64,000 nt of DNA, from contig NC_010125.1 of the NCBI RefSeq assembly GCF_000067045.1, positions 1,030,001 through 1,094,000 of the forward strand, read 5' to 3'. Source of the stretch: Gluconacetobacter diazotrophicus PA1 5. Lineage in GTDB: Bacteria; Pseudomonadota; Alphaproteobacteria; Acetobacterales; Acetobacteraceae. Shown piece by piece: positions 28,195-36,585 of the stretch (the first letter of the stretch is position 1; each line of letters begins with the position of its first letter). The notes below the pieces were generated by a model. It saw only the letters and a program-made list of their open reading frames with translations, did no database searches and was not told the origin of the DNA. The position numbers and the translations under genes are program-made.

Positions 28195-28442
28195 TCAAGG
28201 AAATTCTATCAGAATATTGTCAGCGAATGTGTTTCGACGTCTATTTTGTGCAGGCGGTGATGCAGTTATTGATCCTTTTGCCTCGAGAGATTTCAAGGCG
28301 TCCTTGTAATTGCTGCGCAAGTATCTTTTTCCGACGTGATGGCGCTCGAATACATCGATCATTTTCAAGGTCATTCCGGAGAAGGTTTCGAGCAGCATTT
28401 TCTCGAGTTCATCAAGCGGACGCGCCAGATCGAACAGGAGAG
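28195..28442 (-). pseudogene. Three-Cys-motif partner protein (TcmP)-like, C-terminal fragment
   Basis: About 82 residues: DLARPLDELEKMLLETFSG, KMIDVFERHHVGKRYLRSNY, KDALKSLEAKGSITASPP, ending in a phosphate-binding-like tail. The C-terminal winged-helix-like pattern (NYKDALKSLEAKGSI) resembles TcmP proteins, which pair with three-Cys-motif proteins in mobile or conflict-related loci. The N-terminal part is missing: an IS3-family element ends at 28443 and supplies the false first residues. The assignment is from recalled family features and is tentative. Confidence 0.5.
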
Positions 28443-28481
28443 TGAAGCGTCCCGGGTTTCCCGGAGGCCATTTGGTTTGAG

Positions 28482-29390
28482 TCACGCAGCCATATCGATG
28501 ATCTCGAGGGCTGCATAGTAGTTGGCTTCGGCCTCGGCGGGTGGGATATAGCCGATGGGGCCAAAGAGGCGATGGTTATTGAACCAATCGACCCAGCGCA
28601 ATGTTGCCATTTCCACGGCCGATACGGTCGGCCAGGAAGGCTGCCGCCAGATGACCTCGGCCTTGTAGAGGCCGTTGATGGTCTCGGCCAGGGCATTGTC
28701 ATAGGAGTCCCCGACGCTGCCGACCGAGGGTACCAGATCGGCCTCGGCCAGGCGCTGGGTGTAATTCATGGCGAGGTATTGGACGCCCCTGTCACTATGG
28801 TGGATCAAGCCATCCTCGGGTCCGGGCCTGCGGGCATGGATCGCCTGCTCCAGGGCGTCCAGCACGAAGCCCGCGGTGGCTGACGTGCTGACCTTCCAGC
28901 CGACGATGCGCCGGGCATAGGCGTCGATCACGAAGGCGACATAGACGAAGCCGGCCCATGTGTGGACGTAGGTGAAATCGACCACCCACAGGGCATTCGG
29001 CCGGCTCAAGCGGAATGCGCGGTTCACCTTGTCCAGCGGGCACGGAGCCTTGGGATTGCTGATGGTCGTGACCGTCCTCTTCCCTCGCCGAATGCCGGCT
29101 AGGCCCATGGCACGCATCAGGCGTTCCACGGTGCATTTGGCCACCTCAATGCCTTCACGGCGCATCTGATGCCAGACTTTGCGCGTCCCGTAGAGCTTTG
29201 AACTGGCGTCATATACCCGCTTGATCTCGTCCTTCAGTTCGTCGTCGCGCCGGGCACGCGCAGGCCGCCTGGCGGGGTCCGCCAGACGGACAGCATGTTC
29301 GTGATAGGAGGATGGGGCAATCGCCAGTTCGCGGCAGATCGGCTCGATACCCAAGTCCTCGCGATGGGCGTCGATGAACGCCATCATCAT
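28482..29390 (-). CDS. IS3-family transposase OrfB
   Basis: DDE integrase-type transposase of 302 aa. Catalytic residues sit in [11 protein letters not shown] (Asp), [12 protein letters not shown] (Asp) and [19 protein letters not shown] (Glu). An HTH_21 domain ([16 protein letters not shown]) precedes them. It overlaps orfA by 4 nt; in IS3 elements the active product is usually made by -1 frameshifting. Intact. Confidence 0.92.
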   Translation of the reverse strand: MMMAFIDAHREDLGIEPICRELAIAPSSYHEHAVRLADPARRPARARRDDELKDEIKRVYDASSKLYGTRKVWHQMRREGIEVAKCTVERLMRAMGLAGIRRGKRTVTTISNPKAPCPLDKVNRAFRLSRPNALWVVDFTYVHTWAGFVYVAFVIDAYARRIVGWKVSTSATAGFVLDALEQAIHARRPGPEDGLIHHSDRGVQYLAMNYTQRLAEADLVPSVGSVGDSYDNALAETINGLYKAEVIWRQPSWPTVSAVEMATLRWVDWFNNHRLFGPIGYIPPAEAEANYYAALEIIDMAA

Positions 29391-29713
29391 TTCCCGCGGC
29401 GGTCGAGCTCCGCCATCGCAAAATACGCCGATGCCTTGCGCAGGATCTCGTTGGCGCGGCGCAACTCCTTGACCTCGCGCTCAAGTTCCTTGAGCCGAAC
29501 GCGTTCGTCACCAGCTTGCCCCGCCGGTCCCGCTCGCCGCCTGGCCTCATCGCGGCACCAGCGGCGCAAGGTCTCCGCCGTGCAACCGATCTTGGCAGCA
29601 ATCGATGTCATCGCAGCCCATTCCGACCCGTAATCGGCCCGATGCTCCCCAACCATACGGACCGCACGCTCACGGACCTCAGGCGAAAATCTCTGGCTCA
29701 TCGTGTTCATCAT
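29387..29713 (-). CDS. IS3-family transposase OrfA
   Basis: HTH protein of 108 aa ([19 protein letters not shown], then [20 protein letters not shown]) with a leucine-zipper-like region [21 protein letters not shown]. Intact and identical in layout to the copy at 40102-40428. Confidence 0.92.
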   Translation of the reverse strand: MMNTMSQRFSPEVRERAVRMVGEHRADYGSEWAAMTSIAAKIGCTAETLRRWCRDEARRRAGPAGQAGDERVRLKELEREVKELRRANEILRKASAYFAMAELDRRGK

Positions 29714-29760
29714 AGCTCCTTCTCACAGATAGGAGCCTCCGCGAAACCCGGGACGCTTCA

Positions 29761-29836
29761 GGTCCTGCGTGAAACGTGATCTCTTCATGGCCTGTCTCCG
29801 GTTGGACAGACCTTACTCAAAAACGAGGGCATTCCA
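29761..29836 (-). mobile_element. IS407-group element, terminal remnant
   Basis: The minus strand carries the left end TGGAATGCCCTCG, the spacer with GTAAGGTCTGTCC, and the first nine orfA codons (MKRSRFTQD). The IS3-family element at 28443-29760 interrupts it. Compare the intact left end at 36539. The rest of the element is not on the other side. Confidence 0.75.
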
Positions 29837-30094
29837 CGGGGCAGGGTCACGACTTTTCCGGTGCAGTGTCATGCTTCCGTGCCGGCTCGTTGCGCATGGC
29901 ATCGTCCGTCTTACGGTGGGTCCGGGATGGAATTCAGGCTTCGCCGCTGGGGCGCTCCGGCGGGAGGCAACGCCGTATTAATCGCGGCTTCGTTATGCAT
30001 GGGTGGTCGGGGACGTATCTTGACTTGCCTTGTCCTCGGAGTGCCAGAAACATTATGTTAAATATGACTCTAACGGACGAGAAGGATATCAGCT

Positions 30095-30811
30095 ATGCGA
30101 AATGTTGCCACGCTGGCGGTCGTCGCCGCCCTGGGCTTCGCGCCCTCGCTGTCGCAGGCGGCGTCGCTTCATGCGACGTGGGAGAAGTTCAAGGCCGAGC
30201 GCGCGCTCCATCATCTCTCCCATGACGGGGAGCAGGCCCTGACCGATATCGTGACGGCTCGGCAGCTTGTCGCGCAGGGAAAAGTCGATCAGGCGGTGCC
30301 GCCGCTCTATGACGCGCAGAAGCGCCTGGAAGCGGCGCGTAAGGCCGAAAAGCGCTACAATGTGGCGGAAAGCGCGCTTCAGCCTGCTCCGCAGCATCCG
30401 CTGCCGTCGAACCATCCGGTGACGAGCACGCCGATCGACTGGGTTCCGGTCGGCGGCGCGTTTATCGCCAGCGATATTCTGTCACCTGAAAAGAAGGCCG
30501 CGGTCGCCAAGGCCAACGATCAGTTGAAGGCCGGCGACAGCAAGGGCGCCGCCCAGACGATGCAGGTCGTTGGCGAGGATGTCGATTTCATTGTCGCGCT
30601 GGCGCCGTTGGATCAGACCGAGGGTGCGGTCAACCGGGCGACAGTGTTCGTTGAGGGACGCCAGCCGGCCCAGGCGGCCGAGGCGCTGGATCAGGCCCTG
30701 AACGGGCTTGTCTTCGTGTCGCAGGATTTTATCGAGACCCTGGCCCCGGCTGCCCCGGCTGCCCCGGCTGCCCCGGCTGCCCCGGCGAAACCGACGCAGC
30801 AGAAGAAATGA
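30095..30811 (+). CDS. YfdX-family secreted protein
   Basis: A 238-aa protein with a signal peptide (RNVATLAVVAALGFAPSLSQA) and the YfdX pattern: a helical N-half (EQALTDIVTARQLVAQGKV, ...AQKRLEAARKAEKRY) and a second half with LSPEKKAAVAKANDQLKAGD. The YfdX family is linked to acid or stress response in enterics; function here is inferred. The start has AAGGA ~10 nt upstream. The C-terminus is a low-complexity APAAPAAPAAP tail built from a 9-bp tandem repeat (CCGGCTGCC), repeated about four times. Convergent with the NCS1 gene. Confidence 0.85.
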   Translation: MRNVATLAVVAALGFAPSLSQAASLHATWEKFKAERALHHLSHDGEQALTDIVTARQLVAQGKVDQAVPPLYDAQKRLEAARKAEKRYNVAESALQPAPQHPLPSNHPVTSTPIDWVPVGGAFIASDILSPEKKAAVAKANDQLKAGDSKGAAQTMQVVGEDVDFIVALAPLDQTEGAVNRATVFVEGRQPAQAAEALDQALNGLVFVSQDFIETLAPAAPAAPAAPAAPAKPTQQKK

Positions 30812-30839
30812 TGATCATCGTAGTCTGATGTGATCATGC

Positions 30840-30873
30840 CCCTCTTCACAGGTCATTCGGTCTGTGAAGAGGG
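30840..30873. terminator. Bidirectional hairpin terminator
   Basis: Inverted repeat CCCTCTTCACAG ... CTGTGAAGAGGG with a 10-nt loop, between the convergent YfdX and NCS1 genes. Its left arm overlaps the NCS1 stop codon region (TCA at 30846). No long T-run follows on either strand, so termination may be partly rho-dependent. Confidence 0.7.
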
Positions 30874-32285
30874 TGGCGGTTGAAGCCGGTGTATAGCAGT
30901 GCGCCCGTCGCAATGCCCAGGAACCAGGATACCGCGTTGATGGCATCCTGCCCCGGGAGGGTGCCGGCCGGCAGCAGGGCGGGGGGCAGCAGCAGCAGCA
31001 GGGTCAGGCCGGTAGCCGCCAGGGCGGACGGGCGCCAGCCCCGCCGGCCCGCATAGAGGCCGGAGAATGAGTAGAGCTGCGCGAGGTCGATCGTCTGGCG
31101 GCGGACCAGATAGTAGTCGGCCAGCATGATCCCGGTGATGGGTGCCAGCACCGCCGAAAGCAGGCCGAGCAAGGCGAAGACCGTCTGCGGATGGTCGAAC
31201 CACAGCCAGGGGGCGACGAACAGGCCGAGCAGGATGACCGTGATGCCCGCGCGGTCGAAATCGAGCCGGCGGGGGAACAGGCTGAGCAGGTCGTAGGCGG
31301 CGGGGACGATGTTGCCGGCGACGTTGACCGACAGGGCCGCGACGATGATCGTGATGCCGCCGGCGAGCGTGAGCGGCGTGTTGTGGATCCGCATCAGGAT
31401 TTCGACCGGGTTCCAGATCGGTTTTCCGAACATCACCAGGGTGGCCGAGGTGATGAGAATGCTCATGGGCGTGAAGATGACGGCGGTGACCGGCAGGCCG
31501 ATGAGCTGGCCAATGGCCTGGTCTCGCTGCGAGCGGACGAAGCGGCTGAGGTCGGGGATGTTGACCGCGAACGATGCCCATATGCCGATGATGCTGGTGA
31601 CGGCGGCCCCGCCCTTGAGGAACAGGGCCGACCCGTGCAGCGTGGACGGGATGGCGAAGAGTGGGCCGGTGCCGTGGCAGATCCTGATGGCCCAGAGGGC
31701 GGCGGCGCCGGCGACGACAAGGACCAGCGGGCCGGCGACCAGTTCGAAATTGCGGATGCGGTGTATGCCATGGGCGGCGACGAGGGCGTGCAGGCCCCAG
31801 ATCATCGTCACCGCCAGCCAGGGGCCGAGCGCCGTGCCGTCGGGAAGGTGCAGGCTGCTCCAGTCCGGCCACAGGCTGGCGGCGATGGCGTCGAGCGCCT
31901 GCGAGGCCGCATAGGACTGGACCGAGAACCAGAAGATGGCGACCACGGCGCGGATGGCGACGGGGATGACGGCGCCGCGCGGGCCGAAGGCGGCGCGGAT
32001 CAGGACGCAGAAGGGAATGCCCCATTCGGTGCCCGCGCGGGCATTGAACCACATGGCGACGAACAGCGAGCAATAGGCCGTCCAGACGATGAGCAGGCAC
32101 TGCATGGCGGAGAAGCCGATGGCCATGAGGCCGGCCGCGGCCTCGTAGGCGACCACGTTATGGACCATGCCCATCCAGACGGCGGCGAGGGTGATCCATG
32201 TCCAGTCCCGTTTCTGCCGGGGCAGGGGGGCGATGTCGGGATTCCACAGCAGGGGGTCGCGGGCGGTCTGGGTCGTGTCCAGCAT
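30846..32285 (-). CDS. NCS1-family nucleobase/cation symporter
   Basis: Inner-membrane transporter of 479 aa (start MLDTTQTARDPLLW at 32285). About twelve hydrophobic helices are evident. The NCS1 N-terminal signature NPDIAPLPRQKRDWTW is present, followed by WMGMVHNVVAYEAAAGLMAIG, PDLSRFVRSQRDQ and ITGIMLADYYLVRRQ. The family imports cytosine, allantoin, hydantoin, thiamine-like or related compounds; the substrate cannot be fixed from sequence. No catabolic genes are adjacent to indicate it. Confidence 0.9.
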   Translation of the reverse strand: MLDTTQTARDPLLWNPDIAPLPRQKRDWTWITLAAVWMGMVHNVVAYEAAAGLMAIGFSAMQCLLIVWTAYCSLFVAMWFNARAGTEWGIPFCVLIRAAFGPRGAVIPVAIRAVVAIFWFSVQSYAASQALDAIAASLWPDWSSLHLPDGTALGPWLAVTMIWGLHALVAAHGIHRIRNFELVAGPLVLVVAGAAALWAIRICHGTGPLFAIPSTLHGSALFLKGGAAVTSIIGIWASFAVNIPDLSRFVRSQRDQAIGQLIGLPVTAVIFTPMSILITSATLVMFGKPIWNPVEILMRIHNTPLTLAGGITIIVAALSVNVAGNIVPAAYDLLSLFPRRLDFDRAGITVILLGLFVAPWLWFDHPQTVFALLGLLSAVLAPITGIMLADYYLVRRQTIDLAQLYSFSGLYAGRRGWRPSALAATGLTLLLLLPPALLPAGTLPGQDAINAVSWFLGIATGALLYTGFNRHPLHRPNDL

Positions 32286-32312
32286 GGGATCTTTTCCGGT
32301 TGGGCCCTGCGC

Positions 32313-32336
32313 TGGAGCCATCCGGCCGGATGGCTC
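32313..32336. promoter_or_regulatory. Perfect 24-bp palindrome upstream of the NCS1 gene
   Basis: GGAGCCATCCGG followed directly by its reverse complement CCGGATGGCTCC, 28 nt before the NCS1 start codon, i.e. in its leader. It could be an operator or an mRNA hairpin controlling the transporter. No protein with matching specificity is in the window. Confidence 0.45.
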
Positions 32337-32420
32337 CATACGGTCGGACAGGGATGCTCGCCAGGGCACCGATCCGGGGGGGGGCATGTCCGCGAACCGG
32401 TGGGAATGGATAGGCCTCTA

Positions 32421-32744
32421 GCAGGCTGTCGGGTTGGGGTACCTGGCTCTGGCGATCTGCGGTAAGCTTTCAGGATGAGCAGCTTCATTCCGTTTGATCG
32501 ATCGCAGCCGTATCTTCTGCCGCCGGATCTGAAGTCATGGCTGCCGTCGGACGATGTGGCGCATTTCATCGTGGCGGCGGTAGAGCGGGTGCCGTTGAGG
32601 GCATTTTCCGTTCCTGTGCGGACTGGCGGCAAGGCGCAGTATCATCCGCGCCTGATGCTGGCGCTGCTGATTTACGCCTATGCGAACGGCGTGTTCTCAT
32701 CGCGTCGGATCGAACGGGCGACATATCGTGATATCGGTATCTGG
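32421..32744 (+). mobile_element. IS1182-family element, 5' fragment
   Basis: Starts with AGCAGGCTGTCGGGTTGGGG, the same end as at 62889. The transposase begins at 32475 (SSFIPFDRSQPYLLPPD) and reaches about 90 codons, then breaks into an IS481 fragment near 32745. Confidence 0.85.
32475..32744 (+). pseudogene. IS1182-family transposase, N-terminal fragment
   Basis: N-terminal ~89 residues identical to the copy at 62944: PYLLPPDLKSWLPSDDVA, LMLALLIYAYANGVFSSRRI, ERATYRDIGI. After GATATCGGTAT the sequence switches to IS481 codons (CTCATGACGCCATG), so the gene is broken. Confidence 0.85.
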
Positions 32745-33137
32745 GCTCTCATGACGCCATGAATACGAACTCTATCTGGCGGTGGAGAACATCGACCATA
32801 CCCGCACCAAGGCGCGCAGCCCGCAGACCAACGGCATCGTCGAGCGCTTCCACAAGACCATGCTCGACGAGTTCTATCGTGTCACTTTTCGCCGCAAGAT
32901 CTACGACAGCATCCACGAACTCCAGGCAGACCTCGACGAATGGATGGATGACTTCAACCGCAATCGCACCCACCAGGGACGATACTGCTTCGGCAAAACC
33001 CCGATGCAAACCTTCCTTGACGCAGCCCACCACGCCCGCGAAAAAGATATCGGGCGCCACGTCGAACACCACATGAACGCGTAGCATCCACGCCGGCCAC
33101 TTCAAGCCGTCCGTCAGATTAAGTGCAAACTTCTACA
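32745..33137 (+). mobile_element. IS481-family element, 3' fragment (copy 2)
   Basis: Last ~390 bp of the IS481 element, including its right inverted repeat ending at 33137. The open frame 32782-33084 gives the transposase C-terminus ([17 protein letters not shown]...HVEHHMNA). A one-base loss near 32756 relative to the complete copy puts the start out of frame. The right end abuts an IS3-family orfB. Confidence 0.88.
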
Positions 33138-33342
33138 CATCATGTCCGAGACGGCAAAGATGCCGTGCCATTTGCCGTGACCCGTAATACGGCGTCTCCA
33201 GAAACTGCGCGTCGATCAACCGCATCAACGCAAGATTGGCGTCGCTCTCCGGTACCGGTCGGTAATAGACACTCGACCGGTTGAGCTGCAGCAGCGTGCA
33301 CTGCCGCACCACCGACAACCGAGGCCGTTTCAGGTCGATCAT
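33138..33342 (-). pseudogene. IS3-family OrfB, N-terminal fragment
   Basis: Starts MIDLKRPRLSVVRQCTLLQL at 33342, overlapping the orfA stop. It reads through VYYRPVPESDANLALMRLID to YYGSRQMARHLCRLGH and is then cut by the IS481 end. The DDE domain is missing. Confidence 0.8.
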
Positions 33343-33650
33343 TTGCCGCCTCTGAACACGCCCAACCGCACAGAGGCATCCCGCAAAAAATCCCGTTCCA
33401 CCAGCAACTGCCCGATCTTGGCGTGCAGCTTCTCCACATCGGCAGGACTGGCCGCCGCCTCTGGCGTCTGCTTGCCAGAGAAGGTTGTCGCCATACCCTC
33501 GATCGCCTGGCGCTTCCATTGGGCGATCATCGTCTGGTGCACGCCGTGTTTCGACGCCAATTCCGCCAGCGTCTGGTCGCCCCGGATCGCCTCCAGCGCC
33601 ACCCGCGACTTGAACTCACCCGAATACCGTTTCCGCGTAACCTTGCCCAT
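33339..33650 (-). CDS. IS3-family transposase OrfA (second type)
   Basis: 103-aa HTH protein: KRYSGEFKSRVALEAIRGD, then QTLAELASKHGVHQTMIAQW, followed by a coiled coil EKLHAKIGQLLVERDFLRDAS. Intact itself, but without an OrfB partner here. Confidence 0.88.
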   Translation of the reverse strand: MGKVTRKRYSGEFKSRVALEAIRGDQTLAELASKHGVHQTMIAQWKRQAIEGMATTFSGKQTPEAAASPADVEKLHAKIGQLLVERDFLRDASVRLGVFRGGK

Positions 33651-33713
33651 AAACCCGTCCTCTCTCAGGCCGGTCTATAGCTTAACCCCCTGTCTGAAAA
33701 ATGGGGTCCACCT

Positions 33714-34127
33714 CTCCGGAAGCTGGTCAGGCGATTACAGGCCGGGGATAGCCTGACCGTGGTCAAGCTCGACCGCCTGGGACGCAACGCACTCGATGTG
33801 CTGACCCTCATCGACCTGCTCAAAAAGCGCGGAATATCCGTGCGCATCCTCAATCTGGGCATCGACACGTCGGGCGCCGGTGGCCGGTTGTTCCTGCTCC
33901 TGCTCGCAGGGTTCGCGGAGTTCGAACGCAACATCATCCGGGAGCGCGTGCTGTCGGGGCTGGAAACCGCCAAAGCCAAAGGCACCCGTCTCGGCCGGAA
34001 ACCGGCCCTCCCCGACGACGCCATCGCTCAGGCGCGTCGGCTCAAGGCGCAGGGACTGTCCGCCCGCGAGGTGGGCAAGCTCCTGCACGTCTCGAAGATG
34101 ACCGCCTGGCGGGCGATGAACTCCTGA
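33714..34127 (+). pseudogene. Serine resolvase/invertase, N-terminus removed
   Basis: About 137 residues of a small serine recombinase: RKLVRRLQAGDSLTVVKLDRLGRNALDVL (in two stretches), then GGRLFLLLLAGFAEFERNII and RERVLSGLETAKAKGTRLGR, ending in an HTH (LKAQGLSAREVGKLLHVSKM). The first ~55 residues with the catalytic Ser are lost where an IS3-type end joins at 33710. The next start (33759) would yield an inactive protein. Confidence 0.85.
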
Positions 34128-34397
34128 CATCCGTCCCGCAATCCCCGTATCAGAATTGCAGGACAGGAATCGTAGCCATGCGGATTTCGCCTATTTCCAA
34201 AACAGGTGTTTTTGGGACGATAGCACAATCATTCTGACTGTTTTTTAAGCTTGATACCATACTCCTGCCGTTACAAAATCTTGCTATCGCAACCCTGACT
34301 CGTCCTTACTGACAACAAAGGGGGACTACTCCACGGAGCGCGGCGTAAGCACATTGACAATGTGCCATCGAAAGATCCTCACGAAGGTAATGAAGAA

Positions 34398-35072
34398 ATG
34401 AGATTCTCAGGTCGCTTATGGCTGTCGTTCCCAATTTACATAACGGGTCTGTTCATAACCGCCACTCAACCCGCAGTCGCAGTTCCCTTCCCCAAGTTTC
34501 CTGGTGCGCCAAACTTGTTCGGAAAGGCTGTCGTCGCCCCTGGAGCGGCAATAGAATCAGTTGTTGTCTCTCCTTTGTTCGATCGACGCTTCACTTGTGT
34601 AGATCATCCAGAGGGCGAGGTAACAGAACTAGGAGACGCGCTCGGCACGGACTGTTTGATTCTAGGAGGCTTTGCAGACAAGGACTCAGGTTATTTTCGG
34701 CTTTTTAAATCTGATGGAAAACACAATCCCGACTGGTACGGGTGGCACGCTCCCGTGCTCTCCCCAATGAACGGTGAGGTTGTTGGGATTTACAGAAATC
34801 CCGTGACGAATACGCCGGGGCATTTGCAACCTACTTTACCCAGTTTTATCGTTTTCAAACGGTCCGACGATGTTATCATCGTGTATGCGCATGTCACTGA
34901 TATTCGTGTCAAAATTGGTGACCACGTGACCGCAGGCCAGATTGTAGCTCTTGATGGGAATAACGGCTTTGCGAGAGCACCGCACATTCACGTTGGCGCA
35001 TACCGTGGCGTTACGCCGTTACAAATACGATGGGACCAGCGAGCGGAACAGAAGATATTTGAGAACGAATAA
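34398..35072 (+). CDS. M23-like (LytM) peptidase-domain protein, secreted
   Basis: A 224-aa exported protein: signal peptide RLWLSFPIYITGLFITATQP then AVA-like cleavage region. The C-terminal half matches the M23 fold (WHAPVLSPMNGEVVGIYR, VYAHVTDIRVKIGDHVTAGQ, and HIHVGAY near residue 196, the HxH zinc pair). The first His/Asp ligands of active M23 enzymes are not clear (GWHAPVLSP), so it may be an inactive LytM domain. Base composition is more AT-rich than the chromosomal block. It precedes a resolvase, in the same direction. Confidence 0.78.
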   Translation: MRFSGRLWLSFPIYITGLFITATQPAVAVPFPKFPGAPNLFGKAVVAPGAAIESVVVSPLFDRRFTCVDHPEGEVTELGDALGTDCLILGGFADKDSGYFRLFKSDGKHNPDWYGWHAPVLSPMNGEVVGIYRNPVTNTPGHLQPTLPSFIVFKRSDDVIIVYAHVTDIRVKIGDHVTAGQIVALDGNNGFARAPHIHVGAYRGVTPLQIRWDQRAEQKIFENE

Positions 35073-35234
35073 ATATTGTCCGCACGATATTGATTATAAT
35101 AATCCAAAAAACTTACTATCTTTTTGGTATAATACCGCCATAGATTGGGAAATATGGCGGTTTATTATTTCCGCAGAAAACAGCCAGAAAAGCACCGCCA
35201 TAAATCCCCGCCAGAATTGCAGGGGGAAATTGGC

Positions 35235-35789
35235 ATGAAATATGGATATTGCAGAGTCTCGACACTGGGACAGGATTTGAAGGAACAGGAAGACGCTTTG
35301 GCGGCACTCGGTGTGCCCAAGGCCAGTATTTTCAAAGAGAAGATTTCGGGGGTCATCCGGTCGGACGGCCGCCCGCAGTTTGGCAGGATACTGAGGAAAA
35401 TACAGTCCGGGGATGAGCTTGTAGTCATGAAGCTCGACCGGTTGGGTAGGTCCACCCTCGATATCCTGACGGTCATCCAGACTCTCCGCACTCAGGGTGT
35501 GGCCATCACCATTCATGGCGTGGGCACCATCAGGGACGACATGATGGGAAGCCTGACCATGAACCTGCTCGCATCCTTCGCAGAGTTCGAGCGTGCCATC
35601 ATTATTGACCGTACTCAGTCGGGAAGGCGCAGAGCCATAGCCAGTGGCGTAAAAATGGGACGAAAGCCCAAGCTCAGCAAGCAGGCCCGAAAAGCCATCC
35701 GAGAACGCTATGGCAATGAGACCGGGGCACTGCTGGCCAAAGAATATGGCGTTGGTCTGAGAACGATACAGAGGGTTGCAGCTTCGTGA
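35235..35789 (+). CDS. Serine resolvase/DNA invertase
   Basis: Small serine recombinase of 184 aa. The catalytic Ser is in YCRVSTLGQDLKEQ (residues ~4-17). Further motifs are MKLDRLGRSTLDILT, MNLLASFAEFERAII, and an HTH (ERYGNETGALLAKEYGVGLR). The ATG at 35235 has AGGGGGAA upstream. It is intact, and is likely to resolve or invert element DNA near the att site at 36345. Confidence 0.92.
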   Translation: MKYGYCRVSTLGQDLKEQEDALAALGVPKASIFKEKISGVIRSDGRPQFGRILRKIQSGDELVVMKLDRLGRSTLDILTVIQTLRTQGVAITIHGVGTIRDDMMGSLTMNLLASFAEFERAIIIDRTQSGRRRAIASGVKMGRKPKLSKQARKAIRERYGNETGALLAKEYGVGLRTIQRVAAS

Positions 35790-35816
35790 GCTGGTGAAGG
35801 CAGTTCCGGCTCTCAC

Positions 35817-36146
35817 CTAATGCAATCCGAGCAATCTCAACAATGCCAAAATTCCAGCGAGCACTCCAAGCACGACAAAAGCCTCCCAAAGCGTAACACC
35901 CCGCCGAGGACGCTTGGGTCGCTTACGCGCTGGCTCTGGCGGGGGCATGACGCCAGCCTTCACGCCCAACCATTCATCAAGGTCAGCAATACGGAATCTA
36001 ATGTCTCTCTTGCCGTATGTTACCGACCTTGGACCCATCCCCATCCATTTTAGATTCCGAAGGCGTCCGGGGGAGATACCAAGATATTCAGCCGCCTGCG
36101 GATATGTCAGGATAGCAGGACGGACGGAATCGGGAAGCTTGGACAT
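35817..36146 (-). CDS. Excisionase/MerR-like HTH protein with C-terminal membrane helix
   Basis: A 109-aa protein (SKLPDSVRPAILTYPQAAEY, then LGISPGRLRNLKWMGMGPRS). It has the winged-helix of AlpA/Xis-type DNA-binding proteins, followed by a basic linker (RKRPKRPRRG) and a hydrophobic segment (FVVLGVLAGILALLRLLGL). The membrane tail is unusual for an excisionase and could tether the protein. It lies ~200 bp from the tRNA-Glu attachment copy, so it probably served the integrated element. Convergent with the resolvase. Confidence 0.72.
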   Translation of the reverse strand: MSKLPDSVRPAILTYPQAAEYLGISPGRLRNLKWMGMGPRSVTYGKRDIRFRIADLDEWLGVKAGVMPPPEPARKRPKRPRRGVTLWEAFVVLGVLAGILALLRLLGLH

Positions 36147-36344
36147 CAATCATCGGTATGGAACGGATGCCCTCCATCTAAAGATATTTTGACACCAGTC
36201 AAGGTCACTTCCGCTAAGGCGTGAGCCATTTATGAGCCAACATGGGGGAGATTTAAGGTGACAAGCAGTGATATGTGGTGATACTAATAGATTGGAAAGA
36301 AAGGGTTTCTGTGGTTTTTTCTAAGCGCTGAATGTCTTTTTACT

Positions 36345-36391
36345 GCCCTCTCACGGCGGCAACAGGGGTTCGAATCCCCTATGGGACGCCA
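36345..36391 (+). repeat. 47-bp tRNA-Glu 3' duplicate (attachment-site copy)
   Basis: Identical to the 3' part of tRNA-Glu at 14483-14529: anticodon loop, T arm and CCA (motifs CTCTCAC, GGTTCGAATCC, GGGACGCCA). It is on the plus strand, opposite to the tRNA. It is what remains of an att site after integration at the tRNA-Glu 3' end. Confidence 0.95.
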
Positions 36392-36406
36392 AGGCGTAAA
36401 ATACCC

Positions 36407-36538
36407 TTACATTTCTGTATCTTGGCTCGGTGTTTTACAAATACCGGGATTGAGTTTTACACGGGCGATCCGCTCCATCGCCTCGCGGGCGAGGCGGACC
36501 TGGTCCACTGCGCCCGTGTAGCGCTTGACCTTGCCCCC
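36407..36538 (-). pseudogene. Tyrosine recombinase C-terminal remnant
   Basis: About 42 codons read GKVKRYTGAVDQVRLAREA, then MERIARVKLNPG to a stop at 36407. The pattern K-RYT-x-AxDQ-x-x-LA matches the end of phage-type integrases that carries the catalytic Tyr. The rest was removed by the IS407-group element beginning at 36539. It directly abuts the att copy. Confidence 0.6.
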
Positions 36539-36585
36539 TGAAATGCCCTCGCATTGAAGTAAGGTCTGTCCACTGGAGACAGACG

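Larger units (their letters stand above)
28443..29760 (-). mobile_element. IS3-family element (complete copy A)
   Basis: Element of 1318 bp with ends TGAAGCGTCCCGGGTTTC and its inverse at 29760, holding overlapping orfA and orfB on the minus strand. Related copies are at 40055-41371, 59116-59647 and 61413-62514. Flanks differ (GAG left, GGT right), so no 3-bp target duplication remains here. The right flank is a fragment of an IS407-group element and the left flank is the TcmP remnant, suggesting recombination between copies. Confidence 0.9.
33138..33710 (-). mobile_element. IS3-family element (second type), truncated
   Basis: From the IS481 junction at 33138 to a terminal sequence near 33710 (TGGACCCCATTTTTCAGACA on the minus strand). 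It contains orfA complete and the first ~68 codons of orfB. Insertion of this element removed the N-terminus of the resolvase at 33714. Confidence 0.8.

Noticed and set aside
28443-28485. [14 protein letters not shown] as the start of a gene
   Set aside because: This peptide is the translated IS3 end and appears wherever the IS abuts another sequence.
30740-30790. Short tandem repeats at the end of the YfdX gene as a CRISPR-like array
   Set aside because: They are in-frame 9-bp codon repeats encoding Ala-Pro-Ala, with no spacers.
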